Shown one piece after another: positions 16,982 through 25,354 of a stretch of DNA of 64,000 nt. The DNA is from Rhodopseudomonas palustris (GTDB taxonomy: Bacteria > Pseudomonadota > Alphaproteobacteria > Rhizobiales > Xanthobacteraceae). The stretch lies in the NCBI RefSeq assembly GCF_003591005.1, contig NZ_QYYD01000010.1, forward strand, positions 1-64,000, read 5' to 3'. The first letter of the stretch is position 1. Every line of letters begins with the position of its first letter. Both the position numbers and the translations under genes were made by a program. The notes below the pieces were generated by a model that saw only the letters and a list, made by a program, of their open reading frames with translations, ran no database searches and was not told where the DNA came from.

Positions 16982-18526
16982 TCACTGCCCGCCCTCGCGC
17001 AGTTTGAAGCGCTGGATCTTGCCGGTGGCGGTCTTCGGCAGGCTCGTGACCACCTCGATCCAGCGCGGATATTTCCACGGCCCGACCTTCTGCTTGACGT
17101 GGTCCTTGAGCTGCTCGTACAGGCCGTCCGCTGCAAAACCTTCGCGCAGCACGACGTAAGCGCGTGGCTTGAGCAGGCCGTCGAAATCGGCGTCGGGCAC
17201 CACCGCGGCTTCGAGCACGGCCGGATGCGTGATCAGTGCGCTCTCGACTTCGAACGGCGACACCCAGATGCCCGACACCTTGAACATGTCGTCGGCGCGG
17301 CCACAGAAGGTGTAGCGGCCGGAGGCGTCGCGAATGTACTTGTCGCCCGTGCGGGTCCAGTTGCCCTCGAAGGTCGCGCGGCTCTTGCTGCGCTGATTCC
17401 AGTAGCCCTCGCCGGCCGACGGCGCATCGACCAGTAGCTCGCCGACTTCGCCATCGGCGACGTCCGCGCCCGCCTCATTGACGAGCCGCACCTTGTAGCC
17501 CGGCACGGGACGGCCCGAGGTGCCGTACTGGATGTCGCCCGGCGCGTTGGACAGGAAGATGTGCAGCAGTTCAGTCGAGCCGACGCCGTCCAAAATGTCG
17601 GCGCCGAACCGCGCCTTCCAGGCGAGCCCGACCGATTCCGGCAGCGCTTCGCCGGCCGACGTACAAATCCGCAGGCGGGAGCCGGCGGTCTCGCTCTTCA
17701 GCGCCGGATCGTTGAGCATCGCGGCGAACAGCGTCGGCACGCCGCAGAAGATCGTTGGGTGATAGCGCTGCATCAATTTATAGATCACCGCCGGCGTCGG
17801 CCGCTCGGCGTTGAGCACCGTGGTGGCGCCGACCGACAGCGGGAAGGTCAGCGAATTGCCGAGCCCATAGGCGAAGAACAGTTTCGCCGCCGACAGCACG
17901 ACGTCGTTCTCGCGGATGCCCAGCACCTGCTTGGCATAGGTCTCGGCGGTGGCGGCGAGGTTGGCGTGCAGATGCCGCACGCCCTTCGGCATGCCGGTCG
18001 AGCCCGACGAGTAAAGCCAGAACGCCGGCTCCTCGGCATGCGTGCGCGCGGTCTCAAAACTATCGCTCTCGCGCGCGAGCTCGTCGGCAAGCTTGAGGTG
18101 GCTGGACGCGTCACGACCCGAGACGACGACATGCGCCAGATCCGGTAGGCCGGCGATGATGTCCTTCACCACCGGATAGAGCGCGTCGGAGACGAACAGC
18201 ACGCGGGCGCGGCAGTCGGCCAGCACGTAGGCGTATTGCTCGGCCGTGAGCAGCGTGTTGAGCGGCACCGGCACCACGCCGGCACGGATCGCGCCGAGGA
18301 ACACGATCGGGAAGTCGATCGTATCCAGCATGATCATCGCCACGCGCTCTTCGCGGCGAACGCCGAGCCCGCTAAGAAGATTAGCGGCGCGGCAGGTTTG
18401 TGCCTGCAGCTGCCGGTAGCTCAGTTCGGACACCGTGTCGGTGAAGGCGAGCTTGTCGCCGCGTCCCTCGGCGACATTGCGGTCGAGCAGCCAGCTCACC
18501 GCATTGTACGACCCAGCCCCGGTCAT
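16982..18526 (-). CDS. Benzoate-CoA ligase
   Basis: 514-residue adenylate-forming enzyme. The P-loop YSSGSTGMPKGV (from about residue 172), GEALPES, YGTSGRPVPGYKVRLV, the TGDKYIRD motif and the C-terminal lysine motif PKTATGKIQRFKLRE are present. The aromatic-acid pattern (FFAYGLGNSLTFPLSVGAT) is that of benzoate-CoA ligases (BadA/BclA type). It activates benzoate to benzoyl-CoA, the BoxB substrate. I choose ATG 18526 (MTGAGSYNAVSWLLDRN); ATGs at 18535 and 18571 are possible, but the last falls inside the tandem repeat of the promoter. Confidence 0.92.
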   Translation of the reverse strand: MTGAGSYNAVSWLLDRNVAEGRGDKLAFTDTVSELSYRQLQAQTCRAANLLSGLGVRREERVAMIMLDTIDFPIVFLGAIRAGVVPVPLNTLLTAEQYAYVLADCRARVLFVSDALYPVVKDIIAGLPDLAHVVVSGRDASSHLKLADELARESDSFETARTHAEEPAFWLYSSGSTGMPKGVRHLHANLAATAETYAKQVLGIRENDVVLSAAKLFFAYGLGNSLTFPLSVGATTVLNAERPTPAVIYKLMQRYHPTIFCGVPTLFAAMLNDPALKSETAGSRLRICTSAGEALPESVGLAWKARFGADILDGVGSTELLHIFLSNAPGDIQYGTSGRPVPGYKVRLVNEAGADVADGEVGELLVDAPSAGEGYWNQRSKSRATFEGNWTRTGDKYIRDASGRYTFCGRADDMFKVSGIWVSPFEVESALITHPAVLEAAVVPDADFDGLLKPRAYVVLREGFAADGLYEQLKDHVKQKVGPWKYPRWIEVVTSLPKTATGKIQRFKLREGGQ

Positions 18527-18568
18527 CCCGTGCATCGCCCGGTCCCGCCAAGGTTCATGGCGTCCTCC

Positions 18569-18602
18569 CATTAGAATTATAGTTCATTAGAATTATAGTG
18601 CA
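18569..18602. promoter_or_regulatory. Tandem 16-bp repeat: putative BoxR operator between ligase and boxR
   Basis: Two head-to-tail copies of a 16-bp unit, CATTAGAATTATAGTT (18569-18584) and CATTAGAATTATAGTG (18585-18600), differ only in the last base; the second continues into TGCA (18599-18602). The 14-bp core AGAATTATAGTGCA occurs again exactly before livK (24817-24830) and is related (10 of 14) to the boxC element. It lies between the divergent ligase and boxR starts (43 and 59 bp away), so it could control both. Confidence 0.65.
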
Positions 18603-18660
18603 TAGGAAGCCACCGGAACGGGTTGCTGTCAATCCTGCACGGCACTATGATTCAGCCCGC

Positions 18661-19596
18661 ATGAGCGCGCTTTCTGATACGCCCGACACCAATGAATCCG
18701 ACGCCGGCTTCCTGCTAGAGCTCGGCCAGCGTGTCCGCACGCTGCGCGGGCTGCGGGGCATGTCGCGCAAGGTGCTGGCGAAAGTCTCCGGAATCTCCGA
18801 GCGTTACATCGCCCAGCTGGAGAGCGGCAAAGGCAACGTTTCGATCATGCTGCTGCGCCGCGTGTCGGACGCCTTGGCGACACCGCTCGAGGATCTGCTG
18901 CCGAACGGCGATCCATCGATCGACTGGCCGGTGATCCGCGATCTGGTGCGCCGTGCGACGCCGGTGCAGATCGCCCACGCCAAGGACGTGCTCTCCGGCA
19001 TGGGCCGGCTCGGCGCCGGGGCGCGGCGGGCCAATGCGTTTCACGGCGTAGCGCTGATCGGACTACGCGGCGCCGGCAAGTCGACACTCGGGCGGATCCT
19101 CGCCGACAAGATCGGCTGGGCGTTCGTCGAGCTCAACAAGGAAATCGAAGCGCAGAACGGCCTGTCGGTCGCCGAGATCATCGCGCTGTACGGCCAGGAA
19201 GGTTTTCGCCGCATGGAGCAGGCGGCGCTGACGCAGCTCCTCGCGCGCAAGGAGCTGATGGTGCTGGCGACCGGCGGCGGCATCGTCTCCGAGGCGATTA
19301 CTTTCGATCAAATCCTGTCGTCGTTCTACACGATCTGGCTGAAGGCCGAGCCGGAGGAGCACATGGCGCGCGTCCGCCGCCAGGGCGATTTGCGGCCGAT
19401 GGCCGACGACCGCGCCGCCATGCAGGAACTCCGCACCATCCTGCACAGCCGCGAGCCGCTCTACGCCCGCGCCGCCGGCGTGCTCGATACCGCGGGACTG
19501 ACGGTCGATACGGCCGCCGCAAAACTGATCGCGATGGTGTCGCCGGTGTTGTGCCGGGATGCGTGCGCGTTCGGGTTGAAGGACGAGGCGGTTTAG
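18661..19596 (+). CDS. boxR: Transcriptional regulator BoxR (XRE domain fused to shikimate-kinase-like domain)
   Basis: 311 residues. An XRE-type helix-turn-helix (about 21-80, with MSRKVLAKVSGISERYIAQL) is linked to a shikimate-kinase-like domain (about 125-290) with Walker A GLRGAGKST (134-142) and ATGGG (203-207). This two-part design is that of BzdR/BoxR, repressors relieved by benzoyl-CoA bound in the kinase-like domain. It is divergent from benzoate-CoA ligase with a tandem-repeat operator in between. ATG 18661 is chosen; an earlier frame extension overlaps the operator. Confidence 0.93.
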   Translation: MSALSDTPDTNESDAGFLLELGQRVRTLRGLRGMSRKVLAKVSGISERYIAQLESGKGNVSIMLLRRVSDALATPLEDLLPNGDPSIDWPVIRDLVRRATPVQIAHAKDVLSGMGRLGAGARRANAFHGVALIGLRGAGKSTLGRILADKIGWAFVELNKEIEAQNGLSVAEIIALYGQEGFRRMEQAALTQLLARKELMVLATGGGIVSEAITFDQILSSFYTIWLKAEPEEHMARVRRQGDLRPMADDRAAMQELRTILHSREPLYARAAGVLDTAGLTVDTAAAKLIAMVSPVLCRDACAFGLKDEAV

Positions 19597-19612
19597 TCCG
19601 CCCCAGGCAATG

Positions 19613-19735
19613 TCATTCCGGGGCGCGCGCCCTTCGCGCGCGAACCCGGAATCCCGAAATTGGGGGAACGTCGGAGTCGCAGAACGGCTCGGGATTCCGG
19701 GTTCGCTCCGCTTCGCTGCGCGCCCCGGAATGACG
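19613..19735. repeat. Dispersed palindromic repeat, family A copy 1
   Basis: Imperfect palindrome bounded by CATTCCGGGGCGCG and CGCGCCCCGGAATGACG, with inner arms GAACCCGGAATCCCGA and its complement. It lies between the convergent boxR and livF genes. Related copies lie at 23331, 37525, 38927 and 41632. Confidence 0.85.
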
Positions 19736-19744
19736 GATTCGTTG

Positions 19745-20455
19745 CTACACGCCGAGATGCCGCTCCAGCAATTCCGGCTGCTCGGCCAGTTTGGCCGGTG
19801 CGCCATCGAATACGATCGCGCCTTTGGCGAGCAGCACCATGCGGTCGGCGATTGCGGAGAGGCTGCGAAAGTCCTTGTCGACCACCAGCGTGGCGACGCC
19901 CTCGTGGCGGATCACGCCGAGGGTGCGCCAGATTTCCTGCGCGACCAGCGGCGCGAGGCCCTCGGTGGCTTCGTCGATCAGCAGCAATTCCGGATTGGTC
20001 ATCAGCGCGCGGCCGATCGTCAGCATCTGCTGTTCGCCGCCGGAGAGCTGATGGCCGCCGTGACCGCGCCGTTCGGCGAGGCGTGGAAACAGCTCGAAGA
20101 TCCGCGGCAGCGTCCAGGTCGCGCGGCCGTCGCGGCCGGGCCGCGCGGCCATGATCAGATTCTCCACCACAGTGAGCGCACCGAACACGCCGCGCCCCTC
20201 CGGCACCAATGCCACGCCGCGGCGCGCGATCGCGTCCGGCTGTGCGCCGGCAATATTATCGCCGTGAAGCAAGCGTTGACCGCGGCACGACGGCACGAGG
20301 CCCATCAGCGTGCGGAGCAAGGTCGTCTTGCCCATGCCGTTGCGGCCGATCAGCGCGATCTGTTCGCCGCGGGCGATCGTCAGATCGATGCCGTGCAGGA
20401 TCTGGCTGGCGCCATAGAACGCCTCGAGCCGCTCGGCCTGCAGCAGGGCGGTCAT
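19745..20455 (-). CDS. livF: Liv-type ABC transporter ATP-binding protein LivF (aromatic acid uptake)
   Basis: 236-residue ATPase: Walker A GRNGMGKTT, signature LSGGEQQMLTIGRAL, Walker B LLLIDEATEGLAP. It is of the LivF type by length and by its pairing with LivG. Last gene of the livK-H-M-G-F operon beside the box genes, so the importer most likely carries benzoate or a related aromatic acid rather than branched-chain amino acids. It overlaps livG by 4 bp. Confidence 0.9.
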   Translation of the reverse strand: MTALLQAERLEAFYGASQILHGIDLTIARGEQIALIGRNGMGKTTLLRTLMGLVPSCRGQRLLHGDNIAGAQPDAIARRGVALVPEGRGVFGALTVVENLIMAARPGRDGRATWTLPRIFELFPRLAERRGHGGHQLSGGEQQMLTIGRALMTNPELLLIDEATEGLAPLVAQEIWRTLGVIRHEGVATLVVDKDFRSLSAIADRMVLLAKGAIVFDGAPAKLAEQPELLERHLGV

Positions 20456-21210
20456 GCGGCGTCTCCGTGGTTGCCGAGATAGGCCGCCCGGACTGCCGGA
20501 TGGAGCCGCACCTCTTGGGGCAAACCGGAGGCAATCACCTGCCCGTCCTGCATCACCGTCAGCCGGTCGGCGAGCTCGAACACAGCGTCCATGTCGTGCT
20601 CGACGATCAGGACGGCGTGGCGTTCGCGCAGCGAGGCGATCAGCGCGATGATGCCACGCGCTTCAAGCTGGCCCATGCCGGCAAGCGGCTCGTCGAGCAG
20701 CACGATCGACGGATCGGTGGCCAGCACCATGGCGATCTCGAGCTGGCGCTGTTCGCCGTGGCTGAGCACATTAGCGACGACGGACTCGCGGCCGGCGAGG
20801 CCGGCGCGACTGATCGCATCGGCCGTGCGGCGCTGCACCTCCGGATCGGCGAAGGCGCCGCCGAACATGCGGAGCGGCGTGCGCGAGCGCGCCTGCGCGG
20901 CGAGGCGGACGTTTTCGTGCACGGTGAAGCGCGGGAAGATCGTGGTCTTCTGGAAGGCGCGGCCGATGCCGGCGCGAGCGCGCTGATCGGGCGCCAGGCT
21001 GGTGATATCAACATCGCCGAGCTGGATGGCGCCGCTGCTGGCGATCAGTTCGCCGGACAACAGATTGATCAGCGTCGACTTGCCGGCGCCGTTCGGGCCG
21101 ATCACCGCGTGGATCTCGCCGCGCTTGATCTCGATCGAAACGTCGGCGACGGCGCGCAGGCCACCGAAGCGTTTGCCGAGCCGCTCGGCGCGCAGCGTGG
21201 CTTCAAGCAT
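20452..21210 (-). CDS. livG: Liv-type ABC transporter ATP-binding protein LivG
   Basis: 252 residues with Walker A GPNGAGKST, the LivG-type signature LSHGEQRQLEIAMVL, Walker B IVLLDEPLAGMG and the C-terminal VRAAYLG that marks LivG. It forms the ATPase pair with LivF. The start at 21210 (MLEATLRAERLGKRFGG) overlaps the livM stop by 8 bp; the upstream extension of the frame is not LivG-like. Confidence 0.9.
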   Translation of the reverse strand: MLEATLRAERLGKRFGGLRAVADVSIEIKRGEIHAVIGPNGAGKSTLINLLSGELIASSGAIQLGDVDITSLAPDQRARAGIGRAFQKTTIFPRFTVHENVRLAAQARSRTPLRMFGGAFADPEVQRRTADAISRAGLAGRESVVANVLSHGEQRQLEIAMVLATDPSIVLLDEPLAGMGQLEARGIIALIASLRERHAVLIVEHDMDAVFELADRLTVMQDGQVIASGLPQEVRLHPAVRAAYLGNHGDAA

Positions 21211-22198
21211 GGCCGGTCTCCGGCGCAGCGGCGCGTGCCGGTGCCGGCTTGTCCGCACGCGCGGGCGTCCGCTCGCCGGCCAGCATCGGCCAGAGCTGGC
21301 GCACGCCGTTCGGCAGCAGCAGCACGATGGCGATGACGATGACGCCTTCGATCAGCTTCCACTGCTCGAACGTCGCTTTCAGCAGTTCTTCGAGGCCGAG
21401 CAGCACCAGCGCGCCGATCAGCGGGCCGGTGACGGTGCTGAGGCCGCCGATCAGTACCATCACCAGCGCCACCGCGGATTGGTGCCAGCCGAGCATCTGC
21501 GGCGCAACGAAGCCGAACTGGATCGCCGCGAAGTAACCGGCGAGGCCGGCGAGCGCGCCCGACAGCGTGAAGGCGATCAGGCGGATGCGGAAAATCGGGA
21601 AACCGAGCGCGCGGGCGCGGCGCTCATTGTCGCGCGCGGCGGCGAGCGCGTGGCCGAACGGCGAGCGCACCAGCATGGTCAAGAGCGCGATGGCGCCGAC
21701 GGTGACGGCCAGCACCACGAAGTAGAACACCAGCGGCTTGTCGAGATCGAGCAGGCGGACCCCGGCAATCACCAGTTCGGGCTTGGCGTTGATGAAGGCG
21801 CCGTCGGAGCCGCCGGCGAAATCGGCGTCGTGGAACAGATAGAACAGCATCTCGCCGAAGGCGAGCGTCACCATGATGAAGTACACGCCGCGGGTGCGCA
21901 GCGCCAATGCGCCGATCACCAGCGCCACCGCGCCGGCGGCGATCACCGCGGCGGGCAGCGTCAGCAGCAGCGAGGCCGGGTCGTATTTCGGCGACAGCAG
22001 CGCCAGCACATAGCCGGCGAGGCCGAAGAACGCCGCGTGGCACAGCGACACCAGCCCGCCCTGCCCAACCACCAGATTGAGCGCCATCGCCAGCACGCCG
22101 AGGATCAGCACCTTGCTGGCGAACTGCACGTAGTATGGCGGCACGACGAACGGCAGCGCCAGCGCGGCGGCGAGGCACAACGCAGGCACGAGACCCAT
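21203..22198 (-). CDS. livM: Liv-type ABC transporter permease LivM
   Basis: 331-residue permease with about nine hydrophobic segments and the LivM pattern MALNLVVGQGGLVSLCHAAFFGLAGY near the N-terminus and FSGALAGLAGYFAA-type sequence in the second half. Two earlier in-frame ATGs (22228, 22249) fall inside a dispersed palindromic repeat, so I take Met at 22198 (MGLVPALCLAAAL); the true start is not certain. The tail is rich in Ala/Pro/Arg. Confidence 0.88.
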   Translation of the reverse strand: MGLVPALCLAAALALPFVVPPYYVQFASKVLILGVLAMALNLVVGQGGLVSLCHAAFFGLAGYVLALLSPKYDPASLLLTLPAAVIAAGAVALVIGALALRTRGVYFIMVTLAFGEMLFYLFHDADFAGGSDGAFINAKPELVIAGVRLLDLDKPLVFYFVVLAVTVGAIALLTMLVRSPFGHALAAARDNERRARALGFPIFRIRLIAFTLSGALAGLAGYFAAIQFGFVAPQMLGWHQSAVALVMVLIGGLSTVTGPLIGALVLLGLEELLKATFEQWKLIEGVIVIAIVLLLPNGVRQLWPMLAGERTPARADKPAPARAAAPETGHA

Positions 22199-22223
22199 CC
22201 TGATGATACGCGTCCTCTCCCCC

Positions 22224-22352
22224 GTCATGGCCGGGCTTGTCCCGGCCATCCACGCCTTTCTTGCGGTGCGCGCTGGAAGGCGTGGATGCCCGGGCCTTCG
22301 CCGCGCCGAAGGGGCTCCGGACCCGCAGGCGGGACAAGCCCGGGCATGACGG
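22224..22352. repeat. Palindromic repeat between livH and livM
   Basis: Inverted repeat whose ends are CGTCATGGCCGGGCTTGTCC and the complementary GGACAAGCCCGGGCATGACG, with a CCACGCC/GGCGTGG inner pair. It separates livH from livM (about 180 bp) and may fold in the operon mRNA. A short relative is at 50057-50089. Confidence 0.8.
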
Positions 22353-22381
22353 TGGTTGTGGGGTGGGGCCGTACAATCATC

Positions 22382-23254
22382 TCACACTTTCCGCCGGCCC
22401 ATGATGCCGTTGGGGCGCCAGAGCAGCACCAAGGCCATCAGCAGATAGATCAGCATCCCCGATACGCTGGGGAAGAACACCTTGCCGAACGTGTCGGTGA
22501 AGCCGATCAGCAGCGCGCCGATGGCGGCGCCGGCGACCGAGCCGATGCCGCCGAGCACCACGACCACGAAGCTCAGGATCAGCATGCCGTCGCCCATGCC
22601 GGGATAGACCGTCGAGATCGGCGCGGTGACGATGCCGCCCAAAGCAGCGAGCGCGATGCCGACGGCGAACACGAGGCGGTTGACCTTGTCGTAGTCGATG
22701 CCGAGCACGCGGGTCATCTCGCGGTTCTCGGCGCCGGCGCGGACGATCATGCCGATCTTGGTGCGGGTGATGACCAGGAAGATCAGCGCCGCCACCGCGA
22801 CGCAGAACACGCAGATGGCGAGGCGATACACCGGATAGGACAGATTGTCGGTGAGCTGGATCGAGCCGGATAGCCAGTCGGGCGGCGCGACGGAGTGCAC
22901 GTCCTTGCCGAACAGGATCTGGCGGACTTCGTCGATCACCAGGATCAGTCCGAACGACAGCAGCACCTGCGCGAGGTGATCGCGGCCATACAGCCAGCGG
23001 ATGAACACGCTTTCCAGCGCCAGCCCGAGCACGAAGGCGATGGCGACGCCGCCGACCAACGCGACCAGGAAATTGCCGGTCATCAGCGCGATCCAATAAG
23101 CCAGATACGCGCCGAGCATGTAGAACGCGCCGTGCGCCAGGTTGATCACGCCGAGGATGCCGAACACCAGCGTCAGCCCGCTGGCGACCAGGAACAGCAC
23201 CATGCCGTATTGCACCGCATTGAGCAGCTGAACGCCGAAGGTGATCAGGTCCAT
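22382..23254 (-). CDS. livH: Liv-type ABC transporter permease LivH
   Basis: 290 residues with about eight membrane segments. It starts MDLITFGVQLLNAVQYGMVLFLVASGLTLVFGILGVINLAHGAFYMLGAY, of which GLTLVFGILGVINLAHG is the typical LivH segment. The FVVVVLGGIGSVAGAAIGALLIG segment is also conserved. It forms the membrane channel with LivM. It follows livK after a 227-bp gap that contains a family A palindrome. Confidence 0.9.
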   Translation of the reverse strand: MDLITFGVQLLNAVQYGMVLFLVASGLTLVFGILGVINLAHGAFYMLGAYLAYWIALMTGNFLVALVGGVAIAFVLGLALESVFIRWLYGRDHLAQVLLSFGLILVIDEVRQILFGKDVHSVAPPDWLSGSIQLTDNLSYPVYRLAICVFCVAVAALIFLVITRTKIGMIVRAGAENREMTRVLGIDYDKVNRLVFAVGIALAALGGIVTAPISTVYPGMGDGMLILSFVVVVLGGIGSVAGAAIGALLIGFTDTFGKVFFPSVSGMLIYLLMALVLLWRPNGIMGRRKV

Positions 23255-23330
23255 GGTGTCATCCGCGCTCTACGCCCTCTCCCCACACGTGCTCTCCCAT
23301 CCTCGTCCGCACAAATGCTCTCCCCACGCC

Positions 23331-23455
23331 CGTCATTCCGGGGCGCGAGCGCAGCGAGCGAACCCGGAATCCCGAGCTGTTCTGCGATTCCGGAGGTGGT
23401 ACCAACTTCTGGATTCCGGGTTCGCGCGCGAAGGGCGCGCGCCCCGGAATGACGG
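23331..23455. repeat. Dispersed palindromic repeat, family A copy 2
   Basis: Same structure as copy 1: CGTCATTCCGGGGCGCGAGC at one end and CGCGCCCCGGAATGACGG at the other, with inner GAACCCGGAATCCCGA/GGATTCCGGGTTCGC arms. It stands between livK and livH and could lower read-through from the binding-protein gene. Confidence 0.85.
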
Positions 23456-23481
23456 TGCTAGTACTTGGTAGGCCGACGTTG

Positions 23482-24690
23482 TCACGTCATCCGGCAGCCG
23501 CGCGCGGGGTCGTCAACGTCGCTTTGGGCGATCGAGATCATTTCGTTGCGGCCGTTGCGGACTTCGCGGAGGTAGATGTTCTGGATCGGATTGTGGGCCT
23601 TGTTGAACGACAGCGGGCCGCGCGGGCTGTCGATCTTTGCCGCCGCCATCGCCTTGATCATCGCGTCGCGCGCGCCAGCGTCGCCCTTGACGGTGCCGAG
23701 GCCGATGTCGAGCAGCGAGGCGGCGTCGAACCCCTGCACCGCATAGATGTCGCCGTCCTTCTGGGTCTTGGCCTTGAAGGCTTTGAGGAACGCGACGTTG
23801 GCGGGGTTATCGAGATTGTCGGCGTAGTGCAGCGTGGTCTTGATGCCGTTCGCCGCTTCGCCCTGCGCCTCGATCGTGCCGTCGGTGAGAAAGCCGGCGC
23901 CGTACAGCGGGATCGACTTGCCCAGGCCCGCGGCCGCGTAGTCCTTGACGAACTTCACCGCGCCGCCGCCGGCGAAGAAGCTGAACACCGCGTCCGGCTT
24001 GAGCTGGGCGATGCGGGTGATCAGCGCCTGGAATTCGACCTGCGGGAACGGCAGCGTCAAATCCTCGACGATCTTGCCGCCGTTTTTGGTGAAGTTCTCC
24101 GCGAAGGCGCCGACCATCTCGGCGCCGGCGGTGTACTTCCAGGTGATGGTGGCGACGTTCTTGATGCCGGCGTCGGCCATCACCTTGCCCATCGGGAAGG
24201 TGGTCTGCCAGTTCGAGAACGAAGTGCGGAAGATGTTGGGCGCGCAGGCCGGTCCGGTGGCGTCGTTGGCGCCGGCATTTGGGATGATGAGCATCGTGCC
24301 CGAGTCGCGCGCGACCTTGACCATCGCCATGGCCACGCCGGAATGCACCGTGCCGATCACGACGTCGACCTTGTCGCGGCCGACCAGCCTGTTCATGTTG
24401 TCGGTCGCGGTCTCGGGCTTGGACTCGTCGTCGACCTGCACGAAGGTCACCTCGCGGCCGCCGAGCTTGCCGCCGAGCTGCTCGACGCGCAGACGGAAGC
24501 CGTCATCGATGAACTGGCCGAGCTTCGCGAACGTGCCGGTGTAGGGCAGCATCAGCCCGACCTTGAGCGGGGCCGCCTGGGCGATCGCCGGCGTGGCAAA
24601 GCGCGGCAGCGTAGCCAGCGTGGCGGCCCCCGCCGCGCCGGTGAGCAGCGCGCGGCGGGACATTGGCGGCAAACGTCGAGTGTCGGACAT
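23482..24690 (-). CDS. livK: Liv-type ABC transporter substrate-binding protein (likely benzoate or other aromatic acid)
   Basis: 402 residues. A twin-arginine-type signal (SRRALLTGAAGAATLATLP) leads to cleavage near AIAQA, then the type I binding-protein fold (PLKVGLMLPYTGTFAKLG). Its gene leads a complete importer operon next to the box genes and carries the same 14-bp motif upstream as the ligase/boxR promoter, so an aromatic acid is the likely cargo (inference). ATG 24690 is preceded by AAGGGGTAG and fits the signal peptide; the upstream frame extension crosses the promoter. Confidence 0.88.
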   Translation of the reverse strand: MSDTRRLPPMSRRALLTGAAGAATLATLPRFATPAIAQAAPLKVGLMLPYTGTFAKLGQFIDDGFRLRVEQLGGKLGGREVTFVQVDDESKPETATDNMNRLVGRDKVDVVIGTVHSGVAMAMVKVARDSGTMLIIPNAGANDATGPACAPNIFRTSFSNWQTTFPMGKVMADAGIKNVATITWKYTAGAEMVGAFAENFTKNGGKIVEDLTLPFPQVEFQALITRIAQLKPDAVFSFFAGGGAVKFVKDYAAAGLGKSIPLYGAGFLTDGTIEAQGEAANGIKTTLHYADNLDNPANVAFLKAFKAKTQKDGDIYAVQGFDAASLLDIGLGTVKGDAGARDAMIKAMAAAKIDSPRGPLSFNKAHNPIQNIYLREVRNGRNEMISIAQSDVDDPARGCRMT

Positions 24691-24816
24691 GGCGTTTCTA
24701 CCCCTTGGTGTCTGGTCGTTCGGTGTTTTTTGGCGTGAGCCGATGCCAACGTGAGCGCCGGCCCGGCGTTGTCCCGAAGCTTTGACGGCAGCATAATTCA
24801 GGACAGCGCGAAGGCA

Positions 24817-24830
24817 AGAATTATAGTGCA
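24817..24830. promoter_or_regulatory. Putative BoxR operator before livK
   Basis: AGAATTATAGTGCA, identical over 14 bp to the second unit of the ligase/boxR repeat (18589-18602). It lies about 127 bp upstream of the livK start. A partial copy in the other orientation (GCATAATTC, 24791-24799) lies about 20 bp nearer the gene. This suggests that the importer belongs to the BoxR regulon. Confidence 0.6.
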
Positions 24831-24871
24831 GATTGAGATATGGGCGCCTGAAGCGTAGGGCGAGCGGCATG

Positions 24872-24966
24872 ATCTCCCCTCCGGCTTGCGGGGAGGGGTC
24901 GGGGGGTCCACGAGCACTGTGCTTGCGTCGGCCTCACCCCAGCCTCTCCCGCCGGCGGGAGAGGAG
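24872..24966. repeat. Pair of CTCCCC/GGGGAG palindromes
   Basis: Two small hairpins (CTCCCCTCCGGCTTGCGGGGAG and CTCTCCCGCCGGCGGGAGAG) lie between the livK promoter region and the PilZ gene. They belong to the same family as 12353-12529 and 56466-56600. Confidence 0.7.
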
Positions 24967-24983
24967 CGCGCGGCGCTTGGGGT

Positions 24984-25253
24984 TTAGGGTTGATCGTCGA
25001 AGGCGACACCGATGCGGGTTTGTTTGATCCAGACCAGACGGCAGTCGCGGACGCCGGAGGCGGTTACCAGGCGGAACCGCGGGGGAATGTAAGCGGCGAA
25101 TTCGACCTCCAGGGCGGCCCCCTCCTCGGAGATGTTGACCACCAGGCAGCCGAGGCTGACGCCATTGAAAGACACATGAGCCGGCTCCTCGACGCCCTGT
25201 CGAGGCGATCTGCGATTGTCATCCACCCTGTTGCCCGTCATTTGTTGATTCAT
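24984..25253 (-). CDS. PilZ domain protein
   Basis: About 89 residues, a single PilZ domain. The c-di-GMP-binding pattern is visible: DNRRSPRQ (RxxxR-like) near the N-terminus and LVVNISEEGAAL (D/NxSxxG-like) about 25 residues later. In the second motif the usual Asp is Asn, which many PilZ proteins tolerate. Such stand-alone domains act as c-di-GMP-responsive adaptors. The start is uncertain: ATGs at 25241, 25253 and 25271 are in frame. Confidence 0.7.
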   Translation of the reverse strand: MNQQMTGNRVDDNRRSPRQGVEEPAHVSFNGVSLGCLVVNISEEGAALEVEFAAYIPPRFRLVTASGVRDCRLVWIKQTRIGVAFDDQP

Positions 25254-25354
25254 GCCGACGATGGCGGCCATCGTTGCTCGGCAGGGGACGAACACCAGAC
25301 ATCAGGGAAAATTCCGGCGCTACCCGATCACCGCACATCCCGTCCGGTGCGCGC

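Noticed and set aside
18631-18654. Possible extra BoxR half-site (TGCAC and GGCACTATGATTCA) just before boxR
   Set aside because: It matches the motif in part, but the spacing and the TGCA pair are not kept; too weak to list as an operator.
22228-22249. Upstream in-frame ATGs of livM
   Set aside because: Both lie inside a palindromic repeat seen elsewhere in the window, so they are unlikely to be the true start.
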